From the NCBI RefSeq assembly GCF_001806875.1, contig NZ_KV786263.1:1-59399 (forward strand): DNA of 59,399 nt. Reading direction: 5' to 3'. Under the pieces are notes generated by a model that worked only from the letters and a program-made list of their open reading frames with translations, did no database searches and was not told the DNA's origin. The DNA comes from Corynebacterium sp. HMSC29G08. GTDB lineage: Bacteria; Actinomycetota; Actinomycetes; Mycobacteriales; Mycobacteriaceae. This document shows positions 1 to 9,681 of the stretch, piece by piece. Numbering within the stretch: the first letter of the stretch is position 1; the number at the start of each line of letters is the position of its first letter. The translations under genes were made by a program, and so were the position numbers.

Positions 1-183
1 GGGTTTACCCGTCCACAAAATTTGACACAGCCCAAAACACGCCATACCGGGAAAAGCCGTAACGGTCAGCCCCTCCTCATTGCGGAAGTACTGCAGGTTC
101 AGGCCGCTAAGCTGCGCTTCCAAGCGCTGTTGAGTAAGTGGTTCCAGTGGGCCAGCGACGGGGCTGGTGGCGGTATCAGTCAT
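1..183 (-). CDS. YbjN-like domain protein, N-terminal part (truncated by window edge)
   Basis: Reading leftwards from an ATG at 183, an open frame runs off the window edge and gives the first 61 residues. After a short polar N-terminus comes LTQQRLEAQLSGLNLQYFRN, resembling the start of actinobacterial YbjN-domain proteins, in which a short helix precedes a strand carrying a Tyr/Phe. A ribosome-binding sequence (GAAAGGAACG) precedes the ATG. The gene lies 25 bp downstream of mutT1 on the same strand, so the two may be co-transcribed. YbjN-like proteins are often described as type III secretion chaperone-like folds of unknown role. The family call rests on the N-terminus only. Confidence 0.55.
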   Translation of the reverse strand, partial: MTDTATSPVAGPLEPLTQQRLEAQLSGLNLQYFRNEEGLTVTAFPGMACFGLCQILWTGKP

Positions 184-208
184 AAAACGACGTTCCTTTC
201 GTTCAGGC

Positions 209-1237
209 TTACTGCACTGGCAGGGCGGTTGGGATGTAGTCGGCGCCGGTGAGTCTGCCCTCGCAAAAGCTCAAGACCCAGGTTGAGCCCTTCTTCGCCA
301 GAATGTCAGTGTCAATGGGCAGTGTGCCTTGGGATGACAGCCACGCAATCATCTGCGGGATTGTTTCACCTTGGCTGCAAATCACGCTCACGCCACCTTG
401 TGCAACTACATCCATGAACGCCTGTTGGGCGTCCACCATGTTCTCCAACCAGGCGTCGTCGCCAAAGCGACGGTCCACGGCCACGTCCAGTTTCAGCTCG
501 TCTGCAAGCGGAGCCACTGTTGCTTGGCAACGATCAGGCGCAGCCGTAAAGATCCGCTGCGGGTGGAAGGGTGCCAACACAGGCACCAGCATTTCCGATT
601 GGCGGCGGCCTTTCTTGTCCAGCGGGCGTAGGTTGTCATCACCCGTCCACTTCTTCCGGTCATGTGCCCGGGCGTGGCGGACGTACAAGATACGCGAAGT
701 CGTCGGCGTGTTAAACCGCTTCTGTGCTTTAGCCAGTACTTGGCGGTCCAGCTCGTAGCTCATGAGCGCCTTGGCTTGATCAACTGGCAGCCAACGGATC
801 TCATCAACCTCATCGTTGGGTACGAACTCACCACCGGTGACCTCACCGGTCCAGTAGTAGACCACCTTGGTGGTGTTTTTCACCGGGTAGACGGTCTTGC
901 CAATGAGCTTGCCAAGCCGCACGTCATAGCCAGTTTCCTCTTTGATTTCGCGTACTGCGGTGGTGATGAGGGACTCGCCGGGGTCAAGCTTGCCCTTGGC
1001 CAAAGACCAATCGTCATAATGCGGACGGTGGATGCACGCCACCTCCAACGAGTCGGGGCTATCAGCATCCCCGCGCCACATCACGGCACCAGCAGCCAGG
1101 GTGGTGCGGGCAAACTCCTTGTGCGGTTTGAGCGGGATTTCTTGATGACGGCCAGTGATAAACATCTCCCCAGCGTGATCTTTGTCCTGCTCGTGCAAGT
1201 TGGTGGGGCGAGAAGTGTTTCCAGACATAGGTTCCAT
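209..1237 (-). CDS. mutT1: MutT1-type Nudix hydrolase fused to a histidine phosphatase domain
   Basis: About 342 residues with two domains. The N-terminal Nudix domain has a complete Nudix box at residues 82-104 (GKLDPGES, then REIKEETGY). The C-terminal histidine-phosphatase-like domain begins with LYVRHARAH at about residues 185-193, the catalytic RH(G) signature. Mycobacterial MutT1 has this architecture and hydrolyses 8-oxo-dGTP, 8-oxo-GTP and diadenosine polyphosphates, so a role in cleaning oxidised nucleotide pools is inferred. It is divergent from gpsA. No good ribosome-binding site precedes either ATG (1237 or 1228), so the start is uncertain by a few codons; upstream sequence out to 1285 is open but probably not translated. 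Confidence 0.85.
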   Translation of the reverse strand: MEPMSGNTSRPTNLHEQDKDHAGEMFITGRHQEIPLKPHKEFARTTLAAGAVMWRGDADSPDSLEVACIHRPHYDDWSLAKGKLDPGESLITTAVREIKEETGYDVRLGKLIGKTVYPVKNTTKVVYYWTGEVTGGEFVPNDEVDEIRWLPVDQAKALMSYELDRQVLAKAQKRFNTPTTSRILYVRHARAHDRKKWTGDDNLRPLDKKGRRQSEMLVPVLAPFHPQRIFTAAPDRCQATVAPLADELKLDVAVDRRFGDDAWLENMVDAQQAFMDVVAQGGVSVICSQGETIPQMIAWLSSQGTLPIDTDILAKKGSTWVLSFCEGRLTGADYIPTALPVQ

Positions 1238-1366
1238 TGTTGCGCACTCGCCGCAAGGCTGCACTGTGCCCCCGCAGGCTCCCACAGTGTCGCACCCCCC
1301 ACCCGCACAAATGTTAGCGTTAGTAACGCATTTTTATCGAACACAGTTGTAGGAGGTTGGTTGCTG

Positions 1367-2365
1367 ATGGTCAACGTTGCTGTCATGGGTGCCGGTTCCT
1401 GGGGCACGACGCTGGCCAAGGTGTTTGCAGACGGCGGAAACTCGGTGTCGCTGTGGGCTCGCCGCACGGAGCTGGCGCAGACCATTAGCCAGACCCACGA
1501 AAACCCTGACTACCTGCCCGGAATTCGCCTACCTGAGGCAATCTCGGCGGTTGATGATGCCCCTGCGGCACTGTCGAGCGCAGACATTGTCGTCTTCGCG
1601 GTGCCCAGCCAGACCATGCGACAAAACCTCACTGAGTGGGCTCCGCACCTGCGTCCGGATTCCACGCTCGTGTCCATCTCTAAGGGTATTGAGGCAAAGA
1701 CCCATATGCGCATGAGCGAAATCATTGCGGAGGTTACCGGCGCGCCCAATGAACGCATCGCGGTGCTATCTGGCCCGAACTTGGCGCGTGAGATTGCTCT
1801 GGAACAGCCCGCGGCCACGGTGATTGCGTGTGAAAACGAGAACCGCGCGAAGCTGGTGCAGGCGGCGTGTGCCACCAATTACCTGCGCCCGTACACCAAT
1901 ACGGATGTCATCGGCTGTGAGATTGGCGGCGCTACCAAAAACGTCATTGCCTTAGCCTGCGGCATGGCGGCGGGCCAAGGCTTGGGGGAGAACACCATCG
2001 CTACGTTGATCACCCGTGGTCTTGCAGAGATCACCCGCTTGGGCCTTTCGCTTGGTGCAGATCAGCGCACCTTCTCTGGCCTGGCGGGCCTTGGAGACCT
2101 TGTAGCTACCTGTTCCTCGCCGCTGAGCCGTAACCGTACGTTCGGCCACGCACTTGGCCAGGGTGCCACCATCGAAGAGGCGAAGGCTGCGACGAAGGGG
2201 CAGGTGGCGGAGGGCGTGGCGTCGTCACGCAGTATTTTTCAACTGGGTCAAGCGCAAGGGGTGGATCTGCCGATTACGCAGGCCGTACACGCAGTGTGCC
2301 ACGGTGACCTCAAGGTTGCTGAGGTGATTGCGGCACTGATGGGTCGAAGCAAGAAATCGGAGTAG
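1367..2365 (+). CDS. gpsA: NAD(P)-dependent glycerol-3-phosphate dehydrogenase
   Basis: A 332-residue cytosolic enzyme that interconverts dihydroxyacetone phosphate and sn-glycerol 3-phosphate, supplying the backbone for phospholipids. The N-terminus [18 protein letters not shown] is the dinucleotide-binding Rossmann loop. [16 protein letters not shown], the [13 protein letters not shown] helix with the catalytic lysine, and [11 protein letters not shown] with SRNR are the expected family motifs. The ATG at 1367 is chosen because AGGAGG lies 10 nt upstream (1351-1356); the frame is open further upstream but there it overlaps the divergent mutT1. ddl follows after 19 bp on the same strand, the same pairing seen in other corynebacteria. 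Confidence 0.96.
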   Translation: MVNVAVMGAGSWGTTLAKVFADGGNSVSLWARRTELAQTISQTHENPDYLPGIRLPEAISAVDDAPAALSSADIVVFAVPSQTMRQNLTEWAPHLRPDSTLVSISKGIEAKTHMRMSEIIAEVTGAPNERIAVLSGPNLAREIALEQPAATVIACENENRAKLVQAACATNYLRPYTNTDVIGCEIGGATKNVIALACGMAAGQGLGENTIATLITRGLAEITRLGLSLGADQRTFSGLAGLGDLVATCSSPLSRNRTFGHALGQGATIEEAKAATKGQVAEGVASSRSIFQLGQAQGVDLPITQAVHAVCHGDLKVAEVIAALMGRSKKSE

Positions 2366-2384
2366 CGGCGGGTAGGCTCGACGC

Positions 2385-3455
2385 GTGGTTCGTATAGCTG
2401 TCATCTACGGTGGTCAGTCCACCGAGCACTCCATTTCCTGCATTTCTGCCGGCGCGATCATGGCGCACTTGCCCAAAGATCGTTTCGAGATTTTCCCGGT
2501 GGGCATTCGCCGCGACGGCACCTGGGTGGAGGGTAAATTCGACCCAGTTGGGGGAGCAACGCTTCCGGAAGTCAACGGATCAAGGCCAGTTTGCTTGTCT
2601 ACGTCACCGTTAACCCCCGGCAAGTTCTTCAACCCAGAAACCGGCGAGACGGTCGCTGACGTGGATGTGGTTTTCCCGGTGTTGCACGGCAAGTTCGGTG
2701 AGGATGGCACCATCCAGGGACTATTTGAGCTCTCCGGCGTGCCCTATGTCGGCCCGGGCGTGATGGCATCTGCCTGCGGCATGGACAAGGAATACACCAA
2801 GAAACTTGTTGCCGCCGAAGGAATCGCGGTGGCACCCTCGGTCACGCTGCGCGCTGCGCACCAGCAGCTGGATGAGGCACAGCGTGCGCGCCTAGGGCTG
2901 CCAGTGTTTGTAAAACCGGCGAACGGTGGTTCCTCAATCGGCGTGTCCAAGGTGGAGCGCTGGGAAGATTTCGACGCAGCTGTCAACGAAGCCTTCAAGC
3001 AGGATAACAAGGTGCTGGTTGAGGGGGCTCTCGTGGGCGATGAGGTTGAGGTTGGCGTGCTGCAGCACCCGGATGGCCGCATCGAAGCTTCTGTTCCGGC
3101 CAAGCTCAACGGAACAGAAGACTCTGATGAGGGCTTCTATGGTTTTGAAACCAAATACTTAGATGACCACGTCACCGCCACCATTCCGGCGCCCTATGAA
3201 GATGCGGTAACCGCGCAGCTGCGCGATCTTGCCGTGGTGGCGTTCCAGGCGCTGGACTGCAAGTCCTTAGCGCGCGTTGACTTCTTCCTCACCCCTGATG
3301 GTCCGGTGCTCAATGAGATCAACACCATGCCCGGCTTTACGCCGATTTCCATGTACCCGCAAGTGTGGCAGGCAAGTGGTGTGGGCTACGCCGAGCTTCT
3401 AGAAACGCTGGTGGCTACTGCGCTTGCGGAGCAGCCGGAACCTCGCGGGCAATAA
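2385..3455 (+). CDS. ddl: D-alanine--D-alanine ligase
   Basis: A 356-residue ATP-grasp ligase making the D-Ala-D-Ala dipeptide for peptidoglycan precursors in the cytoplasm. Visible features are VIYGGQSTEHSISCISA at the N-terminus, VFPVLHGKFGEDGTIQGL, the ATP-grasp segment LPVFVKPANGGSSIGVSKV, and the metal-binding C-terminal DFFLTPDGPVLNEINTMPGFTPISMYP. The start is GTG at 2385. No Shine-Dalgarno precedes it; instead TAGGCT (2373-2378) ends 6 nt before the start, the arrangement expected of a leaderless transcript. The 3' end overlaps the convergent DUF3515 gene by 41 bp. Confidence 0.96.
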   Translation: MVRIAVIYGGQSTEHSISCISAGAIMAHLPKDRFEIFPVGIRRDGTWVEGKFDPVGGATLPEVNGSRPVCLSTSPLTPGKFFNPETGETVADVDVVFPVLHGKFGEDGTIQGLFELSGVPYVGPGVMASACGMDKEYTKKLVAAEGIAVAPSVTLRAAHQQLDEAQRARLGLPVFVKPANGGSSIGVSKVERWEDFDAAVNEAFKQDNKVLVEGALVGDEVEVGVLQHPDGRIEASVPAKLNGTEDSDEGFYGFETKYLDDHVTATIPAPYEDAVTAQLRDLAVVAFQALDCKSLARVDFFLTPDGPVLNEINTMPGFTPISMYPQVWQASGVGYAELLETLVATALAEQPEPRGQ

Positions 3456-4335
3456 GGTCGGACAGGTTCGTGATGATCTCGTTGCTGCCGGTAATCGGCA
3501 TGGATGCGGCGAGATCCGTCTCACGGCCCAACGCGTAGAAGACATCCGCACCGTCAACGACATCTTGGAACCACGGCACCTCATTGACTTGGGTTAAGGA
3601 GGCACCGGGGGCGTAGTTTTCTGGTGGGGTGACACCGCAGCGCAGTACAACGGGCTCTGCGCCGGGTTTGGTCCAGGTCAGCGTTGAGGGGGTGGCCGGG
3701 GCGTCGATAAGCGAAAAGCCCTCGGCGATTTCCTTCGGTGCATGTTCGAGCAAGCCGTTGCACACATCGGTGTCAACCGTCTCAAGTGCGCTCAGCGGTG
3801 CCGGAGCTGGTGCGGTATCTGCCTGCGGCAGGGTGGATGCATCAATATCCGCAATCGGGGAACGGCGCACCTGCGCGGTATCAGCAGTCACCGCAACAAC
3901 GGGGGAGCGATCCACCGTAAACCAGGTTGCCAGCGTGGTTGCCGGGTCATCCACGCGCAGCCACTTCGCGCCGTGAGCCTCCTCCGGCTGCGAGTACACG
4001 TTGTACTGCATCGGCATATCCACACCACAACGAAGGGTGACGCGCTGAGCAGACGAACGCTGCCAGGCTGTCGCACCAGCAGGCACCGGTTCAGCTAGAT
4101 TTGCGCGCTTAAAGCCCGCAACTTTCTCCGGCAGGGTGTCCATAAACTGCGCGCACTCTGCGGATTCGGCCTGAGGGGATGGCAATTGCGGCAGCGTCAC
4201 CGGCTGCTGCGCGGCTTGCGTAAACACCACGCGTGCGCCGATCAACACCGAAAGGACAAGCCCAATGGCGAGGGCAAGGATTGCGTATATGGCTTTCCGG
4301 TTAATCTGGTTGGCATTGTGCAGTGTCGAGCTCAT
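3415..4335 (-). CDS. DUF3515-type membrane-anchored protein with duplicated domain
   Basis: A 306-residue protein with a short cytoplasmic N-terminus, one transmembrane segment (about residues 14-38) and an extracytoplasmic remainder. The outer part has two similar halves: Cys61 with LRCGV at 101-105, and Cys192 with LRCGV at 231-235, a spacing of about 130 residues. Each half ends in a V/R-x-W-F-x-V-D stretch, matching the actinobacterial DUF3515 family (function unknown). Members commonly sit between ddl and thiL, as here. The start at 4335 is 35 bp from thiL, which is divergent. The last 41 bp overlap ddl. No enzymatic motif is visible; paired cysteines suggest disulfides outside the membrane. 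Confidence 0.8.
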   Translation of the reverse strand: MSSTLHNANQINRKAIYAILALAIGLVLSVLIGARVVFTQAAQQPVTLPQLPSPQAESAECAQFMDTLPEKVAGFKRANLAEPVPAGATAWQRSSAQRVTLRCGVDMPMQYNVYSQPEEAHGAKWLRVDDPATTLATWFTVDRSPVVAVTADTAQVRRSPIADIDASTLPQADTAPAPAPLSALETVDTDVCNGLLEHAPKEIAEGFSLIDAPATPSTLTWTKPGAEPVVLRCGVTPPENYAPGASLTQVNEVPWFQDVVDGADVFYALGRETDLAASMPITGSNEIITNLSDLIAREVPAAPQAQ

Positions 4336-4370
4336 GGCGGCTCAGTCTACTGAAAGGCCTAGTTACAACC

Positions 4371-5333
4371 GTGATTCACACCGGCTTCCCCACCCACGGA
4401 CCCACGCTTGGAGACGTTGGAGAGCACGACGTTATCCAAGCAATTGTCAACGCAGCGCCATCAGCGCTCAACGGTGACGACGCGGCGGTACTGACCCCGT
4501 CAGTGCCCAATTCACGCGTTGTCGCGGCTACAGACATGCTGGTGGCGGGCAGACACTTCACGGAAACCTTCACCACGCCGTACGCCGTCGGCCAAAAAGC
4601 GGTGGTGCAAAACTTCGCCGACATCGAAGCGATGGGCGCAAACCCGATTGCCGCTCTGCTTGCAATCTCCGCGCCGCCGCAGACGCCGCTTGCTGTTGTT
4701 GAGGACCTTGCGCGCGGCATTGGGAACATAACCCAGCACTGGACGTCTGAGCTTGTTGGCGGTGATGTGACCTCCGGAAGCGAACTGGTCATCTCTGTTA
4801 CTGCGATCGGCTCTATCGGCGGCAACTTAGATGCCCTGCGTTTGAACCGTGCGCGCCCGGGCCAGCGCGTCATCGCCCACGGCAAGATCGGCTACTCCGC
4901 GGCCGGGCTTGCACTGCTGCAATCCGGCAAAGACATCCCGGACGAATTTGACGTGCTCATCCAGGCTCACCAGGTACCCCAGCTCACCCCGGGCAGCGGT
5001 GTTGTGGCACGTGCAGCCGGCGCTACGGCAATGACAGACAATTCAGACGGGCTGATCAAGGATTTGACCACGCTTGCCCGCAACTCAGGGGTCTGTATCG
5101 ACTTGACGTCTGTGGCGCTTGCCCCAGACGCAGTGCTGACTGCCGCCGGTGAATACCTTGGGGTAGACCCCTGGCTGTGGGTCTTAACCGGGGGAGAAGA
5201 CCACACGCTGATTGGTACCTGCGATGGCTCTGCACCAGTGGGCTTTCGCAGCATCGGCACTGTAAGCAAGGGTACCGGGGTGCGTATGGACGCCCACGCG
5301 CCCACCTATACCGACGGGTGGGAGAGCTTTTAA
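4371..5333 (+). CDS. thiL: Thiamine-monophosphate kinase
   Basis: A 320-residue enzyme that phosphorylates thiamine monophosphate to thiamine diphosphate with ATP. The PurM-like fold shows NGDDAAVL, the metal-binding ATDMLVAGRHF, VGGDVTSGSELVISVTAIG, MTDNSDGLIKDL and LTGGEDHTLIGTC. A GTG start at 4371 is preferred, with GAAAGG at 4352-4357; the in-frame GTG at 4323 would run into the divergent DUF3515 gene. The stop codon is immediately followed by the ATG of ung, so the two are almost certainly co-transcribed and translationally coupled. Confidence 0.94.
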   Translation: MIHTGFPTHGPTLGDVGEHDVIQAIVNAAPSALNGDDAAVLTPSVPNSRVVAATDMLVAGRHFTETFTTPYAVGQKAVVQNFADIEAMGANPIAALLAISAPPQTPLAVVEDLARGIGNITQHWTSELVGGDVTSGSELVISVTAIGSIGGNLDALRLNRARPGQRVIAHGKIGYSAAGLALLQSGKDIPDEFDVLIQAHQVPQLTPGSGVVARAAGATAMTDNSDGLIKDLTTLARNSGVCIDLTSVALAPDAVLTAAGEYLGVDPWLWVLTGGEDHTLIGTCDGSAPVGFRSIGTVSKGTGVRMDAHAPTYTDGWESF

Positions 5334-5978
5334 ATGTCACTGCCAATCCATGAGTCCTGGGCACCCACACTTGCAGACGTAGAAGACACAGTGCATGCCA
5401 TTGGGGACTTCTTGCGTACTGAGCCTGCCTATCTTCCCAGCGGCAACAACATCTTGCGCGCGTTCAACCAACCCATGGACGACGTTCGCGTACTGATCCT
5501 TGGCCAGGACCCGTACCCAACACCTGGCCATCCCATGGGGCTTGCGTTTTCTACTCAACCAGGCGTTGCCGCGCCGCGCTCGCTGGTCAACATCTACAAA
5601 GAGCTCAACGCTGACCTGGGTATATCCCCGCGTCCAGACGGAGACCTTTCCTCCTGGGCCAACCAGGGCATCTTGTTGCTAAACAGGGTCCTGACAGTGC
5701 GCCCTGGCGAGCCGGGATCGCACCGCGGCAAAGGTTGGGAGGAAGTCACAGCGTGCGCAATCCGCGGGCTTGTTGCACGTGGCACACCGCTGGTGGCCAT
5801 TTTGTGGGGCCGCGACGCGCAGACCGCCCAGAAGTTTTTGGGTGATACGCCGGTGATTGCGTCGCCACATCCGTCGCCACTAAGCGCGTCGCGTGGGTTC
5901 TTCGGCTCACGTCCGTTTTCGCGGGCAAATGAGGCACTTCGTGCCCAAGGGGCCCAACCTGTGGACTGGGCGTTGTAA
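5334..5978 (+). CDS. ung: Uracil-DNA glycosylase, family 1
   Basis: A 214-residue base-excision repair enzyme that removes uracil from DNA. The water-activating loop [20 protein letters not shown] and the minor-groove intercalation motif [20 protein letters not shown] are present, together with [17 protein letters not shown]. Length is typical for the family. The ATG abuts the thiL stop codon, so expression is tied to thiL. The next gene begins 11 bp downstream with its own leaderless-type promoter. Confidence 0.97.
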   Translation: MSLPIHESWAPTLADVEDTVHAIGDFLRTEPAYLPSGNNILRAFNQPMDDVRVLILGQDPYPTPGHPMGLAFSTQPGVAAPRSLVNIYKELNADLGISPRPDGDLSSWANQGILLLNRVLTVRPGEPGSHRGKGWEEVTACAIRGLVARGTPLVAILWGRDAQTAQKFLGDTPVIASPHPSPLSASRGFFGSRPFSRANEALRAQGAQPVDWAL

Positions 5979-5989
5979 ACTACACCCTC

Positions 5990-7558
5990 ATGGCAGTACC
6001 ACCCCATTTTGACGGTGCGCGGCTTATGTCCTGGGCGCGGCGCGCAAGTGGTGAGCTCAACCGTCGGCGGGTGGAGATTAACCAGCTCAACGTGTTTCCC
6101 GTGCCGGATGCGGATACCGGCTCCAACATGGCGCACACGATGGCATCCGCTGTGCGCGAAGCAGAAACGCTTGGTGAGGATGCGAACGCACGGCAGGTAG
6201 CCGAGGCCCTGGCAATTGGCGCGGTGCGCGGTGCGCGCGGCAATTCGGGGGTGGTGCTTTCCCAAGTTATCCGCGGGCTTGCGCAGACGATTTCGGAGCA
6301 AACCCCCGGCGGCATCGTGATTGCGGATGCGCTGCGTGCCGCGGTGTCGTTTGTGGACCGTGCAATTGCCGACCCGGTTGAAGGCACCGTGATCACGGTG
6401 CTGCGAGCGGCGTCTGTCGCAGCAACGGAGGCTGTGGCGCAGGCCGCGAATCCGCAAGATCCCACGATTGCGGAGGTAGCCGCAGCAGCCACTGAGGCAG
6501 CTCGCGTAGCCTTAGCTAATACGCCGTCCCAGCTGGAGGTTCTGCGAGAGGCTGGTGTGGTGGACGCCGGCGGTACCGGCCTTGTGGTGCTGCTGGAGGC
6601 ACTAGATGAAGAGTTGGGGGATGGGCTAGATGTCGGCGCATATAAGCAACAATCCCAACCAGCGGCAGAAGGTGTCCATCACGGGGCGGTGAGCAACCTG
6701 GAGGTCATGTTCCAGTTTGCGGGTGACGTGGACGCGCTTGAGGCAGCCATCGGGCCTATGGGGGATAGCTTGGTCACCGCGCGGCTAAGCGAAACTCAAG
6801 CCAAGGTGCATATCCACTCGTTGCGTGCAGGTGACGTTATTCAAAAAGCGTTTGCTTGCGGTGAGGTGACCGACCTTCGCCTTGAGGTGCTGCCCGCGGA
6901 GCCGACTACGGCGGCACCGGAGCGCATGATCTTGGCTGTGACGCCGCCCGGTTCCCTCACCCAGCTCTACCGTGAAGCCGGTGCGGTCACGGTAGCGCCA
7001 GGCAAGGACGTGGTTGCAGATATTTTAGGCGAGATTCGCCGGGGCGATGCCAACGAGGTACTGCTGTTGCCCAACGGTCTGTTGGGCGGGCGCGAGATGG
7101 CATCTGTGGAGAAAGCCGCGCGTGCCTTTGAACAGCAGGTGACCTTGCTGCCTACAGTGCGTCTGGTGTCCGGCATCGCTGCGCTCAGCGTGCACGACCC
7201 GAACCAACCGCTTGCTACGGCCGCCTTTGCCATGTCAGAGGCAGCTGGTGAGATGCGCACTGCGGTAGCACACCGGGCGCCAAGGGCGGGGTTGTTGCAA
7301 GGTGGCGCCGTGGCAAAGGGGGACGTGGTGGTTACCGCGCACGGTGAGACCGTGTTTATTGCAGACAACCCAACGGAAGCCATTGCGGGCGTGTGCTCGC
7401 GCTTTTTGGAACACGGCGGTGAGCAGGTCACCGTGTTCTATGAGCCAGGCACGTTGGATGAGGAGGCGCTTGCGTCGATAGAGAAGAAGCTGGCGGTGAG
7501 CGTGTTTGCGTACCCGGCTGACGGCTTGGGCGTCGTTGCAGAAATTGGTGTGGAGTAG
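5990..7558 (+). CDS. DhaL-domain protein, FakA-like (DAK2 family)
   Basis: A 522-residue protein with an N-terminal DhaL/DAK2 nucleotide-binding domain. NVFPVPDADTGSNMAHTM carries the Asp residues that hold the magnesium-ATP, and GARGNSGVVLSQVIRG and DAGGTGLVVLLEAL follow. The C-terminal half (about residues 230-520) matches the DAK1-like second part of FakA, the ATP-binding subunit of bacterial fatty acid kinase. A role in phosphorylating exogenous fatty acids would need a FakB partner, none of which is in this window, so substrate is inferred only from family. TAAACT (5976-5981) lies 8 nt before the ATG with no Shine-Dalgarno, suggesting a leaderless start. recG follows after 5 bp. Confidence 0.8.
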   Translation: MAVPPHFDGARLMSWARRASGELNRRRVEINQLNVFPVPDADTGSNMAHTMASAVREAETLGEDANARQVAEALAIGAVRGARGNSGVVLSQVIRGLAQTISEQTPGGIVIADALRAAVSFVDRAIADPVEGTVITVLRAASVAATEAVAQAANPQDPTIAEVAAAATEAARVALANTPSQLEVLREAGVVDAGGTGLVVLLEALDEELGDGLDVGAYKQQSQPAAEGVHHGAVSNLEVMFQFAGDVDALEAAIGPMGDSLVTARLSETQAKVHIHSLRAGDVIQKAFACGEVTDLRLEVLPAEPTTAAPERMILAVTPPGSLTQLYREAGAVTVAPGKDVVADILGEIRRGDANEVLLLPNGLLGGREMASVEKAARAFEQQVTLLPTVRLVSGIAALSVHDPNQPLATAAFAMSEAAGEMRTAVAHRAPRAGLLQGGAVAKGDVVVTAHGETVFIADNPTEAIAGVCSRFLEHGGEQVTVFYEPGTLDEEALASIEKKLAVSVFAYPADGLGVVAEIGVE

Positions 7559-7563
7559 CCGCA

Positions 7564-9666
7564 ATGCTTGGCTTCGATGACACGCGTCCGCTGAACCTGA
7601 TCATCCCGTTGAAGCAGGCCCGTGCGATCTCGAAGCATTTGGGAATTGACACCTGCGGGGAGCTTTTACGCCACTATCCGCGCAGGTACGTCCACTATGG
7701 CTCTGGGGAGAGTCTGTTTGGGATGAGGTCGGGGGATACGGTGACGCTGATTGGTGAGGTGGTCAACACTCGCGTTTATCCCAACCGCAAGCAGCCGAAT
7801 CGCAAAATCTTCAAGGTGGAGATTCATGATGGTGACCAGATGTTTGATGCCACCTTCTTCGGCTCAGAATACGCAATGCGGGTGCTTAGACCCGGCACGC
7901 GAGCGATGTTTACGGGCAAGTACTCGCTGTTTCATGAGCGTCCTCAGCTGCAGCATCCGGACTTTGTGCTTTTAGACGGCCCGACGCAGGCAACCGGCTC
8001 TCTTCGCCAGCTTTCCTACTTCGGTGATTTGGATGAGATTTTAGGCGGCCGCAAGTGGCTGCCGTTGTACCCGGCGACCAAGAACGTGAGCACGTGGACG
8101 ATCATGGGGGCTGTCCACATGGTGCTGAAAAACCTGCCGAAGATTGAAGAACCGTTAGGCTTTACCCCAATTGGGTACCTGCCGTTAAACGCTGCGATAC
8201 GCCAGATCCATGATCCGGGGATTAAGGGACCGAAGGCGGCGATTGAGCGGTTGAAGTATGACGAGGCGCTTTCAGTAGCCCTTGCCATGGGGGTGCGCCG
8301 CGCGGATACAGAAAACCGCAACGCGAAGCCGCTGCGCCCAATTGCTGAAGGCCACCAGGTGACGCTGTTGGAACGCTTGCCGTACTCGCTGACGGACGGC
8401 CAGGACCTGGTGCTGCGTGATATTAGTGCGGATATGGCGCGCTCAATACCCATGAGCCGCTTGCTGCAGGGCGAGGTTGGCTCGGGAAAGACCATCGTTT
8501 CCTTGCTGGCCATGCTGCAGGCAGTCGACGGCGGGGCACAGGCGGCGCTCTTGGCGCCAACAGAGGTTTTGGTGATGCAGCATGCCCGTTCGCTGACCAG
8601 CACGTTGATGAACGCCGGGGTGCCGGCCACGGTGGTGGCGCTGACTGGGTCGATGTCTGCCGCGGCAAAACAAGATGCGCTGCTGAAGATTGTCACCGGT
8701 GAGGCCGACATTGTGGTGGGCACCCATGCGCTGATTCAAGATGGCGTGGAGTTTTTCAACCTTGGCCTTGTTGTAGTGGATGAGCAGCACCGCTTCGGCG
8801 TGGAGCAGCGTGACAAGCTGCGTGCCAAGGCAGGAGAGTACACCCCGCACCTGCTGGTGATGACGGCAACGCCGATCCCGCGCACCATCGCCATTACCGT
8901 TTTTGGTGATCTGGCAGTGTCCACCCTTAAGGAGTTGCCAGGTGGGCGTAAACCCATCCAGTCCTCTGTCGTGCCGGAGTTCAAGCCCGTCTGGGTGGCG
9001 CGCGCTTGGGAGAAGATGCGCGAGGAAATCGCCATCGGCCACCAGGTGTACATCGTCTGCCCGCGTATCGACGGTGAAGGAGGCGTCACCGAAACCGCTG
9101 CCTGGCTTTCAGCCACAGAATTCCCGGGACTCAACGTTGGAGTACTCCATGGCAGGATGAACGGCGCGGAAAAAGACGAGGTGATGAGCGCGTTTGCTGC
9201 CGGCAAGATTGACGTGCTGGTCTCCACCACCGTCATTGAGGTTGGTGTGGACGTGCCGAATGCCACGGTGATGATGGTGCGCGAGTCCGAGCACTTCGGT
9301 ATCTCCCAGCTACACCAGCTGCGTGGGCGTATTGGTCGTGGCGGCAATGCCTCCCTGTGTCTGTTCCACACCACAGCGGAAGAGGACAGCCCCGCCTTTA
9401 AGCGTGTGCGCCAGGTTGCAGCCAACATTGACGGTTTTGCTTTGGCAGAGCTTGACCTGCTGCTTCGCCGCGAGGGTGACGTCTTAGGCACTGAGCAGTC
9501 CGGTATCGCGCGCACATTGAAGCTGGTGAACCTGGTTGATGACTTCGCGGTGGTGCAGCGCGCGTATAACGACGCGGCGGGAATTGTTGCGAACAACATT
9601 GAGTTTGCTCGCGCCGCAACGGCACGCTTTGTTCCAGAGGACTTTGAATACTTGGATAAGAGCTAG
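7564..9666 (+). CDS. recG: ATP-dependent DNA helicase RecG
   Basis: A 700-residue superfamily-2 helicase that regresses stalled replication forks and branch-migrates recombination intermediates. A wedge OB-fold domain occupies roughly residues 60-140. Walker A is in LLQGEVGSGKT near residue 303, the DExH box is VVVDEQHRFGVEQRDKLR near 405, followed by VMTATPIPRT, and motif VI is HQLRGRIGRGG. The C-terminal LLRREGDVLGTEQSG is diagnostic for RecG. It follows the FakA-like gene by 5 bp and precedes rsmD by 15 bp, as in other actinobacteria. Confidence 0.97.
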   Translation: MLGFDDTRPLNLIIPLKQARAISKHLGIDTCGELLRHYPRRYVHYGSGESLFGMRSGDTVTLIGEVVNTRVYPNRKQPNRKIFKVEIHDGDQMFDATFFGSEYAMRVLRPGTRAMFTGKYSLFHERPQLQHPDFVLLDGPTQATGSLRQLSYFGDLDEILGGRKWLPLYPATKNVSTWTIMGAVHMVLKNLPKIEEPLGFTPIGYLPLNAAIRQIHDPGIKGPKAAIERLKYDEALSVALAMGVRRADTENRNAKPLRPIAEGHQVTLLERLPYSLTDGQDLVLRDISADMARSIPMSRLLQGEVGSGKTIVSLLAMLQAVDGGAQAALLAPTEVLVMQHARSLTSTLMNAGVPATVVALTGSMSAAAKQDALLKIVTGEADIVVGTHALIQDGVEFFNLGLVVVDEQHRFGVEQRDKLRAKAGEYTPHLLVMTATPIPRTIAITVFGDLAVSTLKELPGGRKPIQSSVVPEFKPVWVARAWEKMREEIAIGHQVYIVCPRIDGEGGVTETAAWLSATEFPGLNVGVLHGRMNGAEKDEVMSAFAAGKIDVLVSTTVIEVGVDVPNATVMMVRESEHFGISQLHQLRGRIGRGGNASLCLFHTTAEEDSPAFKRVRQVAANIDGFALAELDLLLRREGDVLGTEQSGIARTLKLVNLVDDFAVVQRAYNDAAGIVANNIEFARAATARFVPEDFEYLDKS

Positions 9667-9681
9667 GTTAGGGTAAATGCC

